Assembly (NCBI GenBank): GCA_002413865.1
Contig: DHXX01000016.1
Coordinates: 5,603 to 65,791, forward strand
Reading direction: 5' to 3'
DNA length: 60,189 nt
Source: Candidatus Saccharibacteria bacterium UBA5145
GTDB taxonomy: Bacteria > Patescibacteriota > Saccharimonadia > Saccharimonadales > UBA4665
The notes beneath the pieces were generated by a model. It ran no database searches, had not been told where the DNA came from, and worked only from the letters and a program-made list of their open reading frames with translations. The position numbers and the translations under genes are program-made. Of the stretch, positions 48,494 to 56,619 are shown in pieces (position 1 is the first letter of the stretch; every line of letters begins with the position of its first letter).

Positions 48494-48568
48494 TGGAGCC
48501 ACCTGTCGGGATTGAACCGACGACCCACAGTTTACAAAACTGTTGCTCTACCACTGAGCTAAGGTGGC
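48494..48568 (-). tRNA. tRNA-Thr (anticodon TGT)
   Basis: 75 nt, CCA encoded. Anticodon stem ACAGT/ACTGT with loop TTTGTAA; T arm TCGG-TTCAATC-CCGA. Its 5' end overlaps the stop of the HNH gene by 10 bp, and it probably shares a transcript with tRNA-Tyr. Confidence 0.95.
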
Positions 48569-48984
48569 GAATCGACATTACCACGTCGGTATTTTTGCCT
48601 ACGCCAAAGTCGGCCATTGCCTTTGTTGAGATTTCTATGATTCGATGTCAAAGAATGGCAATTTGGACATAGCAGTCGCAAATTGTTCTCCCGATTATTT
48701 TCCGAATCACCGTCAATGTGATCAATCTCTAACGGAATATTGCCTGAGGTCGGATTTACGTCACTCCATCGGCAGATCGAACATGACGACTCATATTTTA
48801 TGAATAAATACCGCTTAACATGAGCAGAAATATTCTTAGCATATAAGCCCCTACTTCCGCTGGTTATACCGGCTTGCCAGTCTGCAACATACTTAGCATA
48901 TTCGTAATCGCGCTGACATCTGTTTGAGCAATATTGTCTGAGTGGTAGTTCCAGATAGTTTTTGCACGATTGGCATCGATTCAT
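48559..48984 (-). CDS. HNH endonuclease-like protein
   Basis: 141 aa. Two zinc-binding Cys pairs (CQSCKNYL and YCSNRCQRDY) open the protein; the HNH core is CSICRW, LEIDHIDGDSENNRENNL and CPNCHSLTSNHRN, all metal ligands present. Similar stand-alone HNH proteins are common in phages and mobile DNA. TATAAT lies exactly 6 nt before the ATG, so the mRNA should be leaderless. Its 3' end runs 10 bp into tRNA-Thr(TGT), which suggests insertion next to the tRNA. AT-rich. Confidence 0.82.
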   Translation of the reverse strand: MNRCQSCKNYLELPLRQYCSNRCQRDYEYAKYVADWQAGITSGSRGLYAKNISAHVKRYLFIKYESSCSICRWSDVNPTSGNIPLEIDHIDGDSENNRENNLRLLCPNCHSLTSNHRNLNKGNGRLWRRQKYRRGNVDSPP

Positions 48985-49142
48985 TTACGAATTATATCAA
49001 AAGGTCTGGGCTATGACTTTAAATAACAATTAAGTATTGGCTATAAAACGCCCAATCCGAAATACAATTATCAGTGTACCAAAACAGGGGTTAAACTACA
49101 ACCAATGGCGGCATTACACAATAGTATAGTATCCTATAAATT

Positions 49143-49724
49143 ATGAAAACTCCAAATAACGTTCCGGATAGGGAATATTACGCTACACCCGAACAAATTA
49201 ACGATTTGGTGTACCGCTATGCCCCCCTGATTCAGTTTGCCCAAAAACCGTCAGTCGGTGTCGAAACAAATGATCAAACTAATCCGGTCGAAAGTTATTT
49301 TCTGGAGTGTGATAATAAACAGCTGCGCAGTCTTCGTGAATTTAAGGATTTCGAAAGCTGTCAGTTGACTCTAGATATCTATGCGGAGGACACGTCGATG
49401 TTTTTCACTTTTGTCGCTCACCCATTCGCTGACAATCGGCGACACCTGATTAGACGCGAAATTACGCTCTTAAGTGGCGGTAGTGCGAGTGATCTTACTA
49501 GTTACACCGATACGGTAGCGCTTGATCGAACTATCGAGCAACAGGCCTTGCTGACGGTCAAAGAAAGACAGGTTGTCTTAGACCAGGAACTCGCCCAGGA
49601 AAACTTGGAAGCGCTGATTGACGACCTGGAAGGGATGCCGAAGGACCCCACGGGTTTAACAGCCAACTCTTTGGGCCAGCTAGAAGTCCTGTTAGAGAAA
49701 ATCATCCCGACAATTCTGAACTAA
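49143..49724 (+). CDS. Unknown 193-aa protein
   Basis: Soluble acidic protein, not recognised. It starts MKTPNNVPDREYYATPEQIN; the middle is beta-rich (SCQLTLDIYAEDTSMFFTFV) and the last 60 residues are an acidic helix (LAQENLEALIDDLEGM). A TATAGT box is 12 nt upstream of the ATG. It overlaps the convergent TPR gene by 4 bp. Confidence 0.5.
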   Translation: MKTPNNVPDREYYATPEQINDLVYRYAPLIQFAQKPSVGVETNDQTNPVESYFLECDNKQLRSLREFKDFESCQLTLDIYAEDTSMFFTFVAHPFADNRRHLIRREITLLSGGSASDLTSYTDTVALDRTIEQQALLTVKERQVVLDQELAQENLEALIDDLEGMPKDPTGLTANSLGQLEVLLEKIIPTILN

Positions 49725-50374
49725 ACGACAACTCGGCGGGGGCGCAAAATACGCTTCGTTCGACCAGCCGGCACGACGAGCTTCTTGAGCTGATCCTGGA
49801 TGATGTCGGCCTCGGCCTGCATACCGTGATTCATATAGGCTCTAAACAGCAGTGTATAGGTTTCTTTGTTGGGCTCGAGTTCGGCGGCTTTTTCGAGCTC
49901 CTGGAACATCAACTTGTCGTTGCCGAGCTTTTCTTGGACTTTGGCGTAGGCGACGTGGCGGGCGGCCAAGTTATCTTCCAGTTTGAGTGATTGCTCGAAG
50001 GCCACGGCGGCTTTTTCGTAGTTTTCGGTCTCGTAGTAGATCAAGCCGAGGTTGTGCAAGCTAGAGGGCGTCGCTTCGATGCTGGAGGCAATCTCAAAAC
50101 AATCAATCGCATCGCGAAACTCTTTCTGCTTGGCGTACAAAATACCCAGGCGATTGTAGGCGGCGGCGTTCTTTTCATCGATCTTCAGGATGGTCAGTAA
50201 CGCCTTTTCGGCGCGCAAAAAGCGGTTTTCCCGCATGCCCTGGTGGGCAATATCCCAAAGTTTACCCAAGCGATCACCGACTTTTCGAGAGACGTTAGCA
50301 AACTCATCATCATGGACGTGAGCGTTCGTGTAAGCCAGCAAGCCAAAACCCGCCACAATAAGTAGCTCATACAT
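49721..50374 (-). CDS. Tetratricopeptide-repeat protein
   Basis: 217 aa. A short hydrophobic start (YELLIVAGFGLLAYTNAHV) may be a membrane anchor; three to four TPR units follow (LTILKIDEKNAAAYNRLGIL; IEATPSSLHNLGLIYYETEN; YTLLFRAYMNHGMQAEADI), then a basic Arg-rich tail (TKRILRPRRVVV). TPRs mediate protein contacts; the partner is unknown. It is the last gene of the trpS-rluD-holB unit or has its own promoter (TATACT 8 nt before the ATG). Confidence 0.78.
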   Translation of the reverse strand: MYELLIVAGFGLLAYTNAHVHDDEFANVSRKVGDRLGKLWDIAHQGMRENRFLRAEKALLTILKIDEKNAAAYNRLGILYAKQKEFRDAIDCFEIASSIEATPSSLHNLGLIYYETENYEKAAVAFEQSLKLEDNLAARHVAYAKVQEKLGNDKLMFQELEKAAELEPNKETYTLLFRAYMNHGMQAEADIIQDQLKKLVVPAGRTKRILRPRRVVV

Positions 50375-50394
50375 ATACTCTTAGTATAGCAAAC

Positions 50395-51255
50395 TTAGCC
50401 GAGCTGTAACATAAGATTCGTCAGGGCGAGTTTAGATTGGGCATTGGCGTCGAGAGCGCTAACGGCCGCGTAACTGGCCTTTAAAATTGTCGTCCAGCGC
50501 TCGAAGTCCTTCCCGGTAGCCACCCGCAGCCGCAACTGGGCCATCTGAGTCAAGATAAATAAAACGTCACGGCACAACGCTTTCTGTTTGGCGAGTTCGT
50601 CGACGGCGAGCAGGCGCTCAAACGTCGACTGTTGCAATACCAGGCGCGCTCGCTGTGTCGCCGGGAGTAAGGGGTGGTCACTGTCTTCGAGTAAAGCCGC
50701 CATCAGTCCCGGCAGGCCGCCGCTGATGGCCTGCATTTGACCGATGCGCTGCGAACTGTGTCCAGCGTGCTTAAAGTGCTCCGTCAAGGCGTCCAGGCTC
50801 GGACGCTTGACGGCGATCGTCTGCATGCGCGATTGAATGGTCGGCAGTAAAGCGTCTTCGCTCGTCGCCGTGAACACCAGGAGACTGGCTAACGGCGGCT
50901 CCTCTAGAGTTTTGAGTAAAGCATTTTGGGCCTCGGGCGATAAGAGCTGGCTGCTTTCGATAATGACAATCCGATTGATGATTTGTTGGCCCGGGACGCG
51001 CAGACTAAGGAAGTGTTCCAGCTCGCGGACAGTCTCGATACTTATCGTTTTGCCGTCAATCGGTTCGATGTGGCGCAGGTACGGGTAGGTTGAAAGCGTT
51101 CCGGGACTTAACTGGAGGATTGCTTCGGCCAGCTGGATCGCCAGGCTGGCTTTGCCGCTGCCGGGCGGGCCCGTCAACAAGAGCGCATGACTGGGCCGGC
51201 TAGTAAAAGCGGCAATCGCCCGGGCAGTGTCGGCTTGAACGACCAGCTGGCTCAT
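50395..51255 (-). CDS. holB: DNA polymerase III delta' subunit, zinc module missing
   Basis: 286-aa clamp-loader subunit. Walker-A-like TGPPGSGKASLAIQ, IESSQLLSPEAQNALLKTLEEPP and the sensor region FTATSEDALLPTIQSRMQ identify it. The four-Cys zinc module normally found just after the P-loop helix is absent, as in DnaX here. The start overlaps the rluD-like stop (ATGA). Confidence 0.85.
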   Translation of the reverse strand: MSQLVVQADTARAIAAFTSRPSHALLLTGPPGSGKASLAIQLAEAILQLSPGTLSTYPYLRHIEPIDGKTISIETVRELEHFLSLRVPGQQIINRIVIIESSQLLSPEAQNALLKTLEEPPLASLLVFTATSEDALLPTIQSRMQTIAVKRPSLDALTEHFKHAGHSSQRIGQMQAISGGLPGLMAALLEDSDHPLLPATQRARLVLQQSTFERLLAVDELAKQKALCRDVLFILTQMAQLRLRVATGKDFERWTTILKASYAAVSALDANAQSKLALTNLMLQLG

Positions 51256-52109
51256 GACTCGTCGATAAGTTTAGCGAAAGCTTCCGGTAATTGAGTCGTG
51301 AAAGTTTTGCGTTCACGGTTCGGCAGGGTGATCTCGAGCTCCAAAGCGTGCAGGAACAAGCGCTCGGCGGGCGGTCCGGCGTAGAAGGTATCGCCGACAA
51401 TCGGGTGCTCGATTTGGTGCAGGTGGACGCGTAACTGGTGGGTCCGACCGGTGGCGGGCTTGAGCTCGAGCAGACTATAGGTCGCGTTGGTTTTAATGAC
51501 TTTATAGTGCGTCGTGGCCGGTTTGCCGTTGCTGCCGACCCGGAACGTCTGGGGTTTCTTGGGGTTACGTTCAATCGGCATATCAATGATGGCTTCGGGA
51601 TTTTTCAGTTCGCCCAGCACGAGGGCAATATAGGTTTTTTTGACCTTGCGTTCCGAGAACTGTTTTTGCAGCCAAGCCAGGGCGTCCGGGTTCTTGGCAC
51701 AAATCATCACTCCCCCCGTGGCGCGGTCGAGGCGGTGGACGATGCCGGCGCGATCACCCGTCATGGCGGGGGTCCGCTGGGCCAGCCAAGTGGCGACGGT
51801 CGGTTCGGGATTGAAGGCGCCTTTGGAATGCGTCAACAAGCCGACCGGCTTATTGATAACGATACAATCGTCGTCTTCGTAGAGCACCGGCAGGTCGATG
51901 GTCGGGATGTCGGCTAGTTCAATCGGCGCGAAATCAACCACCACGACTTCGCCGAACTTGACGCGGTAGGCCGGCTTGAGGACAGTATCGTCGTTAACCG
52001 TGACTTTGCCGCTGGTCACCAGCTTGGCAGCCGTGGCGCGGCTGATGCCCGTAACTTGCTCGGCGACGTACTGATCAAGGCGCGGGTTGAGAGGGGCGAG
52101 TTCGAGCAC
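51252..52109 (-). CDS. RluD-type 23S rRNA pseudouridine synthase
   Basis: 285 aa. An N-terminal S4 domain (LDQYVAEQVTGISRATAAKL) precedes the RsuA/RluD catalytic domain with GIVHRLDRATGGVM, which holds the catalytic Asp, and GRTHQLRVHLHQIEHPIVGD. It converts specific uridines in 23S rRNA helix 69 or related sites to pseudouridine. It starts at GTG 52109, overlapping the trpS stop (TAGTG), and overlaps holB at its end (ATGA). Confidence 0.92.
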   Translation of the reverse strand: MLELAPLNPRLDQYVAEQVTGISRATAAKLVTSGKVTVNDDTVLKPAYRVKFGEVVVVDFAPIELADIPTIDLPVLYEDDDCIVINKPVGLLTHSKGAFNPEPTVATWLAQRTPAMTGDRAGIVHRLDRATGGVMICAKNPDALAWLQKQFSERKVKKTYIALVLGELKNPEAIIDMPIERNPKKPQTFRVGSNGKPATTHYKVIKTNATYSLLELKPATGRTHQLRVHLHQIEHPIVGDTFYAGPPAERLFLHALELEITLPNRERKTFTTQLPEAFAKLIDES

Positions 52110-53152
52110 TACGGCCTGAGCCCAACGGCTTGTTGAATCTTATAGAGGCGTTGCCCGGCGACGTCACGCATCAAGTATTCGCTGGCCTCCAGCTTGCGCA
52201 TCAGCTCGACCTCGTTGACGGCATCGAGGCGCTTGTGCAGGCCACTCAACAGGACCTTTACTTCGCTGGCGACGGCCGTTTTGAGGTCGCCATAGCCGGT
52301 CTTGCCGGACCACTTGCCCGCGACTTCGGCTACCGGTTCCCCGATCAATAACGCTAAAATTTGTAATAAGTTACCGATGCCTGGTTGCTTCTCCATATCA
52401 TAGTGGATGGCGCCGACTGAATCGGTCGTTGCGCCCATGATCTTTTTGGCGGCAGCTTCAGGGCTATCGCTCAACAAAATAGTCCCGGCTGGATCGTCGA
52501 TCGACTTACTCATTTTCTGGTCGGGATTGCGCAATGACCGAATCCGGATACCGCCGCCGGAGCCGACAAAGGCCAGCTGCTGGCTCCACTCGGCCGGCAC
52601 GACCAACAAATCATCGCCAAAGCGGTGATTAAGACGCAGGGCGATGTCGCGCGCCAGTTCGATGTGCTGGCGCTGATCTTCGCCGACGGGCACCCACTCC
52701 GCGCCGTACAATAGGATATCGGCGGCCATCAGCACCGGATAATCAAACAAGCCGGCGGTCACACTAGTCTCCTTGGTCTGTTCGCCTTTTTCTTTAAACT
52801 GAGTCATCCGCGACAGTTCACCGTAGTAGGTGAAATTATTGAGTATAACGGCCAGTTCGCTATGGGCGGCCACAAAACTCTGCCGATAAATGTAGGTATC
52901 GTCGTTGGCAAGGTCCAAGCCGGCGGCGACATACATCTTAAGGTTCTGAACGATCTGCAAGTATAGTTTGGCGTGTTCGACGGGTGTCGTAAAACTATGC
53001 AAGTCGGGCACGAACATGTTGAGGCGATACTCGCCAGCGAAACGCTGCTGCAACTGTAGCATCGGCAGGATGGCACCCAAATAGTTGCCAAGGTGGAACT
53101 CGCCATTGGCCCGCAGGCCAGTCAAAATAACTGGTTTACTCATTGATTTCAT
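52109..53152 (-). CDS. trpS: Tryptophanyl-tRNA synthetase
   Basis: 347-aa class I synthetase. GLRANGEFHLGNYLGA (HIGH variant HLGN) lies at residues 13-28, and KMSKS is intact in NPDQKMSKSID. I place the start at ATG 53152 because it overlaps the stop of the 74-aa ORF (TAATG); ATG 53143 is possible. It is controlled, I infer, by the leader peptide and terminator at 53394-53521. It is the second gene of a five-gene unit. Confidence 0.95.
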   Translation of the reverse strand: MKSMSKPVILTGLRANGEFHLGNYLGAILPMLQLQQRFAGEYRLNMFVPDLHSFTTPVEHAKLYLQIVQNLKMYVAAGLDLANDDTYIYRQSFVAAHSELAVILNNFTYYGELSRMTQFKEKGEQTKETSVTAGLFDYPVLMAADILLYGAEWVPVGEDQRQHIELARDIALRLNHRFGDDLLVVPAEWSQQLAFVGSGGGIRIRSLRNPDQKMSKSIDDPAGTILLSDSPEAAAKKIMGATTDSVGAIHYDMEKQPGIGNLLQILALLIGEPVAEVAGKWSGKTGYGDLKTAVASEVKVLLSGLHKRLDAVNEVELMRKLEASEYLMRDVAGQRLYKIQQAVGLRP

Positions 53153-53376
53153 TATACCTCAATTCCGGCCTCATGAAGCTGTTGCATTTGTCTGTTATCA
53201 AAAAACCGCGGGTCAACGCTTGCCAAGCGGCGAACAATTATTTCTGGGGTGTCGGTTACGCCGTCAACGACGTGGCTGAGATCGACGTCAATGCTGGGTA
53301 TCGCGCGGAGCAACAGCCGTGCGACTTGATTGCGCCGGTCGGCCTGTTCTGATTCTTCGTGTGACAATCTTTCCAT
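53152..53376 (-). CDS. Unknown 74-aa protein heading the trpS operon
   Basis: Small soluble protein with ARLLLRAIPSIDVDLSHVVD and DTPEIIVRRLASVDPRFFDN, and an Arg-rich N-terminus. It has a TAAGGAG ribosome-binding site and its stop is coupled to trpS. No family recognised. Being first after the terminator, it would follow the same tryptophan control. Confidence 0.6.
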   Translation of the reverse strand: MERLSHEESEQADRRNQVARLLLRAIPSIDVDLSHVVDGVTDTPEIIVRRLASVDPRFFDNRQMQQLHEAGIEV

Positions 53377-53393
53377 AATAACTCCTTAACATT

Positions 53394-53417
53394 TATAAAA
53401 ACCGCCCTGGTGGCGGT
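53394..53417 (-). terminator. Attenuator terminator of the trpS operon
   Basis: Minus strand ACCGCC-ACCAG-GGCGGT followed by TTTTTAT. The 5' side of the stem (53410-53419 on the + strand reads GTGGCGGTCT) can instead pair over 10 bp with 53466-53475 inside the leader ORF. Confidence 0.8.
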
Positions 53418-53446
53418 CTCTTCAATGTTTTTGGTTCTTTTAGGTT

Positions 53447-53521
53447 TTAGGCAAACGCACAGAACAGACCGCCACGGGAGGTGTCGGTAAACCAATACTG
53501 GTTGGGCTGCGCTGTTGACAT
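53447..53521 (-). CDS. 24-aa leader peptide of the trpS operon
   Basis: ATG 53521 to TAA 53447. It begins MSTAQPNQYWFTDTS and has adjacent Tyr9-Trp10 codons (TAT TGG). There is no ribosome-binding site; the promoter places the transcription start at or within a base of the ATG, so it should be translated from a leaderless mRNA. Codons 16-19 form one side of the antiterminator. A ribosome stalled at Trp10 would leave that segment free, and one reaching the stop would mask it, which is the geometry of amino-acid attenuation. Confidence 0.7.
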   Translation of the reverse strand: MSTAQPNQYWFTDTSRGGLFCAFA

Positions 53522-53528
53522 GAAATGT

Positions 53529-53557
53529 ACTATACCACCGCCGTCAAGAGGCGTCAA
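53529..53557 (-). promoter_or_regulatory. Promoter of the trpS operon
   Basis: Minus strand TTGACG (53557-53552), a 17-bp spacer and TATAGT (53534-53529). Seven nt separate the -10 box from the leader ATG. Confidence 0.8.
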
Positions 53558-53564
53558 ATGCCTA

Positions 53565-53587
53565 GTCATCCTGAACTTGTTTCAGGA
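53565..53587. repeat. REP-like palindrome
   Basis: GTCATCCTGAA...TTTCAGGA, just upstream of the trpS promoter; same family as 12177, 12356 and 15749. Confidence 0.75.
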
Positions 53588-53665
53588 CCCCCTTACGATA
53601 AGACAAACAAATATTAGCTCACAGCTATTTGTTATCTGTTTATCTACCGAATAGAAACGAGTTTA

Positions 53666-53699
53666 CGAAAGAAGCCCCAACAAATTGAGGCTTCTTTCG
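53666..53699 (-). terminator. Terminator of the rplM-rpsI transcript
   Basis: CGAAAGAAGCC/GGCTTCTTTCG, an 11-bp stem with a 12-nt partly paired loop, 34 bp after the rpsI stop. Confidence 0.75.
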
Positions 53700-53732
53700 A
53701 CTGACGAATTGCTCGAGAGTGAGCGAGTCAGC

Positions 53733-54134
53733 TTAACGCTTGGTGAACTGGCGTTGCTTGCGGGCACCCTTGAGGCCGAACTTCTTGCGTTCTTTCTCGC
53801 GGGGGTCACGGCTGAGCAAGTCGGCGCGCTTCAGCGTACTCTTGACGTCTTCGTTCATGATCGTCAAGGCCTTGGCGATACCGAGGCGAATCGCCTCGAC
53901 TTGACCGTCGTGGCCGCCACCCGACACCACGGCGCTGACATCGTACTTGTTGACCAAGTCGAGGACCGTAAACGGCTCCTGCAGCTTACCGAGTAAGTAG
54001 GTACTGTCGGCGAAATACTCGGCCGCAGTTTTACCGTTGACGGTTAGGCCACCCTTGCCGCCTTGCAGGCGAACTCGTGCCGTCGCGCTTTTGCGGCGAC
54101 CGAGGGCGTAGAAATAGTGATCTTTGGTAGCCAT
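53733..54134 (-). CDS. rpsI: 30S ribosomal protein S9
   Basis: 133 aa. It has YALGRRKSATARVRLQ at the start, GGGHDGQVEAIRLGIAKAL in the middle and the basic C-terminal tail ending RQFTKR that reaches the P-site tRNA. Its start overlaps the rplM stop (TAATG). Confidence 0.97.
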   Translation of the reverse strand: MATKDHYFYALGRRKSATARVRLQGGKGGLTVNGKTAAEYFADSTYLLGKLQEPFTVLDLVNKYDVSAVVSGGGHDGQVEAIRLGIAKALTIMNEDVKSTLKRADLLSRDPREKERKKFGLKGARKQRQFTKR

Positions 54135-54577
54135 TATTTAACATCCTTTACAGAAATTGCCTTTGGTTGCTGGGGCGCGTGCTTGTGCTCGGTACCGGCG
54201 TAAATCTTTAAGCGATTTAAGCGCTCATCGCGCAGCTTATTGACTGGCAGCATGCCACGAACAGCGTGGAAAAGTACTTTGGTAGAGTCTTTTTCGAGTT
54301 GGTTCTCGAGGCTGATTTCCTTGAGTCCACCGGGGAAATGGCTGTGGTGATAGTACATTTTGTCGGTCAACTTTTTGCCGGTGACAACGAGTTTGTCGGT
54401 ATTAATGACAACCACAAAGTCACCGCAGTCGATATGATGGGTAAATTGAGGCTTGCCTTTGCCGGTCAGGAGCGTGGCGATCTTGGTGGCGACGCGACCG
54501 AGCGGCGCTTCGCTGGCGTCGATGACGTACCACTCTCGGACGACTTCGGTTGGTTTGGCGCTATAGGTTTTTATCAT
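54134..54577 (-). CDS. rplM: 50S ribosomal protein L13
   Basis: 147 aa. WYVIDASEAPLGRVATKIA, HIDCGDFVVVINTDK, YYHHSHFPGGLKE and AVRGMLPVNKLRDERLNRLK are the family blocks. Its start overlaps the rplQ stop (ATGA), making rplQ-rplM-rpsI one coupled unit, an arrangement common in many bacteria. Confidence 0.97.
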   Translation of the reverse strand: MIKTYSAKPTEVVREWYVIDASEAPLGRVATKIATLLTGKGKPQFTHHIDCGDFVVVINTDKLVVTGKKLTDKMYYHHSHFPGGLKEISLENQLEKDSTKVLFHAVRGMLPVNKLRDERLNRLKIYAGTEHKHAPQQPKAISVKDVK

Positions 54578-55014
54578 GATTTGGCCTCCTTCTTGGGAAC
54601 AGCAACGGCTGGCGCGGCTGATTTAGCGGCCGACTTGGCTACGGGAGCTGCCGTCAGGTCGTCGACAAAGCTAACTCGAGCCAACTGGGCATTATCACCG
54701 CGGCGTAAGCTGGTGCGCACGATGCGCAAGTGACCGCTAACGCGGCCCATTAGCTTCGGGGCGATCTCGTCAACCAGCTTATGGCCGCTGGCGACAGTTT
54801 GCAGGCCGCTAATGACCATCCGGCGGTTGTGCAAATCACCTTTCTTAGCTTTGGTGATTAACTTCTCGAGATAAGGCAAGACTTCCTTGGCCTTTGGTAG
54901 GGTCGTTTCGATAGATTCATACTTCACGAGGGAGTCAGCCAGACCCTTGACGAGGGCCCGACGTCCGTCGCGTTCGCGGTGTAGTTTTCTACCTTGATAT
55001 CCGTGTCTATGCAT
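54574..55014 (-). CDS. rplQ: 50S ribosomal protein L17 with C-terminal extension
   Basis: 146 aa. The core is MHRHGYQGRKLHRERDGRRA through the SGHLRIVRTSLRRGDNA region; about 25 extra residues rich in Ala/Lys (KSAAKSAAPAVAVPKKEAKS) follow. It starts 1 bp after the rpoA stop, the usual rpoA-rplQ order. Confidence 0.95.
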   Translation of the reverse strand: MHRHGYQGRKLHRERDGRRALVKGLADSLVKYESIETTLPKAKEVLPYLEKLITKAKKGDLHNRRMVISGLQTVASGHKLVDEIAPKLMGRVSGHLRIVRTSLRRGDNAQLARVSFVDDLTAAPVAKSAAKSAAPAVAVPKKEAKS

Positions 55015-55015
55015 G

Positions 55016-55972
55016 TTACAGCTCCAACTCGGCTAACTTTTCTTTGACTTCATCAAGGGCTTTGCTACCGAAACCTTTGAGGTCGCGCAGCTCGGCGTCA
55101 TTCAAGGCAAACAAGTCGCGAATGGTGTGGATGTCGTTGTTGATGAGGGCGTTGGTGGTCCGAGCCGACAGGTTGAGGTCTTCGATTGAGGTGTTGAGGG
55201 CGGTGGGTTCGTCACCGAGCAAGTCGCTGTTGGCTTCACCTTCGGTGGCTTCGCCGGGGGCAGTTGCCGCCTCGTTGTGGGCGATGCGGGTTTTACCGGC
55301 CAAGGTCGTGTACTGGTTGACCAAGATAGCGGCGGCTTCTTCGAAAGCATCCTGGGGAGTGATCGAACCGTCGGTGTCGATTGTCAAAAGCAACTTGTCG
55401 AGGTCAGTTGCCTGACCGACACGGGTGTTTTCGACTTTATAGCGCACGCGCAGCACCGGGCTAAAGATGGCGTCGACGGCAATCATGTCGCTGGCTTTCT
55501 TGGCGGTACCTTCTTCGATCGTCCGGTAGCCACGGCCGATTTCGACGGTTAGGTCGATCACAACTGAGGCTTTGGGGTCATCGATGTTGGCGATGACGTG
55601 TTCGGGGTTGACGACTTCAACGTCGGCCGTCGTTTGAATGTCTTTGGCAGTAATGGGGCCTTTGCCCTGTTTGACAATGCGGAGGGTCTGGGCTTCTTCG
55701 CCGTAAACGCGGAAGCGGGCACTCTTGAGGTTGATCATGATATCAACGATGTCTTCCTTGACGCCGGGGACGGAGGTAAACTCGTGTGTCACGCCTTCGA
55801 TCTTGAAGGCGGTCACGGCGGCACCGGAAATGCTGGATAGCAAAACACGGCGCAACGAGTTACCGAGGGTCATACCATAGCCACTGTGCAGCGGCTCGAT
55901 CGTAAATGTGGCGCTGAGCGCATTGTGCTCGTCGATATTGACGAGTCCTGGGGTGTGAATCAAATTTGACAT
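55016..55972 (-). CDS. rpoA: RNA polymerase alpha subunit
   Basis: 318 aa. The N-terminal dimerisation domain has EPLHSGYGMTLGNSLRRVLLSS and the GVKEDIVDIMINLK block; a linker rich in Glu/Ala is followed by the alpha-CTD helix-hairpin-helix (IEDLNLSARTTNALINNDI, LKGFGSKALDEVKEKL) that contacts UP elements and activators such as Crp-type factors. Length and order after rpsD are standard. Confidence 0.97.
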   Translation of the reverse strand: MSNLIHTPGLVNIDEHNALSATFTIEPLHSGYGMTLGNSLRRVLLSSISGAAVTAFKIEGVTHEFTSVPGVKEDIVDIMINLKSARFRVYGEEAQTLRIVKQGKGPITAKDIQTTADVEVVNPEHVIANIDDPKASVVIDLTVEIGRGYRTIEEGTAKKASDMIAVDAIFSPVLRVRYKVENTRVGQATDLDKLLLTIDTDGSITPQDAFEEAAAILVNQYTTLAGKTRIAHNEAATAPGEATEGEANSDLLGDEPTALNTSIEDLNLSARTTNALINNDIHTIRDLFALNDAELRDLKGFGSKALDEVKEKLAELEL

Positions 55973-55990
55973 ACTGCTTTCTTTCCTCCC

Positions 55991-56611
55991 TTAGCGTGAG
56001 TAGTATTCTACTATTAGTTGCTCGTTAATATCAGGTTCAGCATCGTCGCGGGCCGGTAAACCAGTCACGGCGACTTGCACTTTCTTGCGGGTAACTTTCA
56101 ACCAGCTTGGGGTATCAGCCGGTGCGGGACTAGTCTCGTCGTGCTTCTTGAAGTATTCGGTCTGGGCACTGTGTGGTCTTAGCGTCAGGGTGTCACCGGC
56201 CTTCATCCGAATCGATGGGATGTCGACGCGGACGTCGTTCAGTAGGAAGTGGCCGTGGGTCACCAACTGACGGGCAGCCCGGCGACTGGGTGCGAAACCG
56301 GCGCGGTAAACGACGTTATCGGCGCGTTGTTCGAGTAATTGCAATAGCACTGAACCAGACTGGCCTTCGCGGCGGGTAGCTTCTTTCATCAGGTTGCTAA
56401 ACTGCTTCTCGAGCAGGCCGTACAAGCGCTTGACCTTTTGCTTTTCGCGCAGCTGTATCGAGTACTGACTGGCTTTGTTGCGTGAACCGCGGCCATTTTT
56501 GATTTGGCCGGGCGGGGTTGGTCGCTTGACGAGGGCTTTGTGCGCCTTGGGGTGCAGGGCGTAGCCTTCGCGACGACTCATCTTAACTATTGAACGTGTA
56601 TCTCTTGCCAT
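55991..56611 (-). CDS. rpsD: 30S ribosomal protein S4 (cysteine-free N-terminus)
   Basis: 206 aa. MARDTRSIVKMSRREG, SQYSIQLREKQKVKRLYGLL and the S4 RNA-binding domain with RRAARQLVTHGHFLLND are present. The N-terminal zinc cysteines found in some bacteria are absent (the C- form, which is common). Primary 16S assembly protein and, in other bacteria, autoregulator of its operon. Confidence 0.97.
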   Translation of the reverse strand: MARDTRSIVKMSRREGYALHPKAHKALVKRPTPPGQIKNGRGSRNKASQYSIQLREKQKVKRLYGLLEKQFSNLMKEATRREGQSGSVLLQLLEQRADNVVYRAGFAPSRRAARQLVTHGHFLLNDVRVDIPSIRMKAGDTLTLRPHSAQTEYFKKHDETSPAPADTPSWLKVTRKKVQVAVTGLPARDDAEPDINEQLIVEYYSR

Positions 56612-56619
56612 ATTAAATC

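Noticed and set aside
53394..53521. T-box riboswitch controlling trpS
   Set aside because: No AGGGTGG-type T-box sequence or specifier-loop architecture; the translated leader with alternative stems explains the region better.
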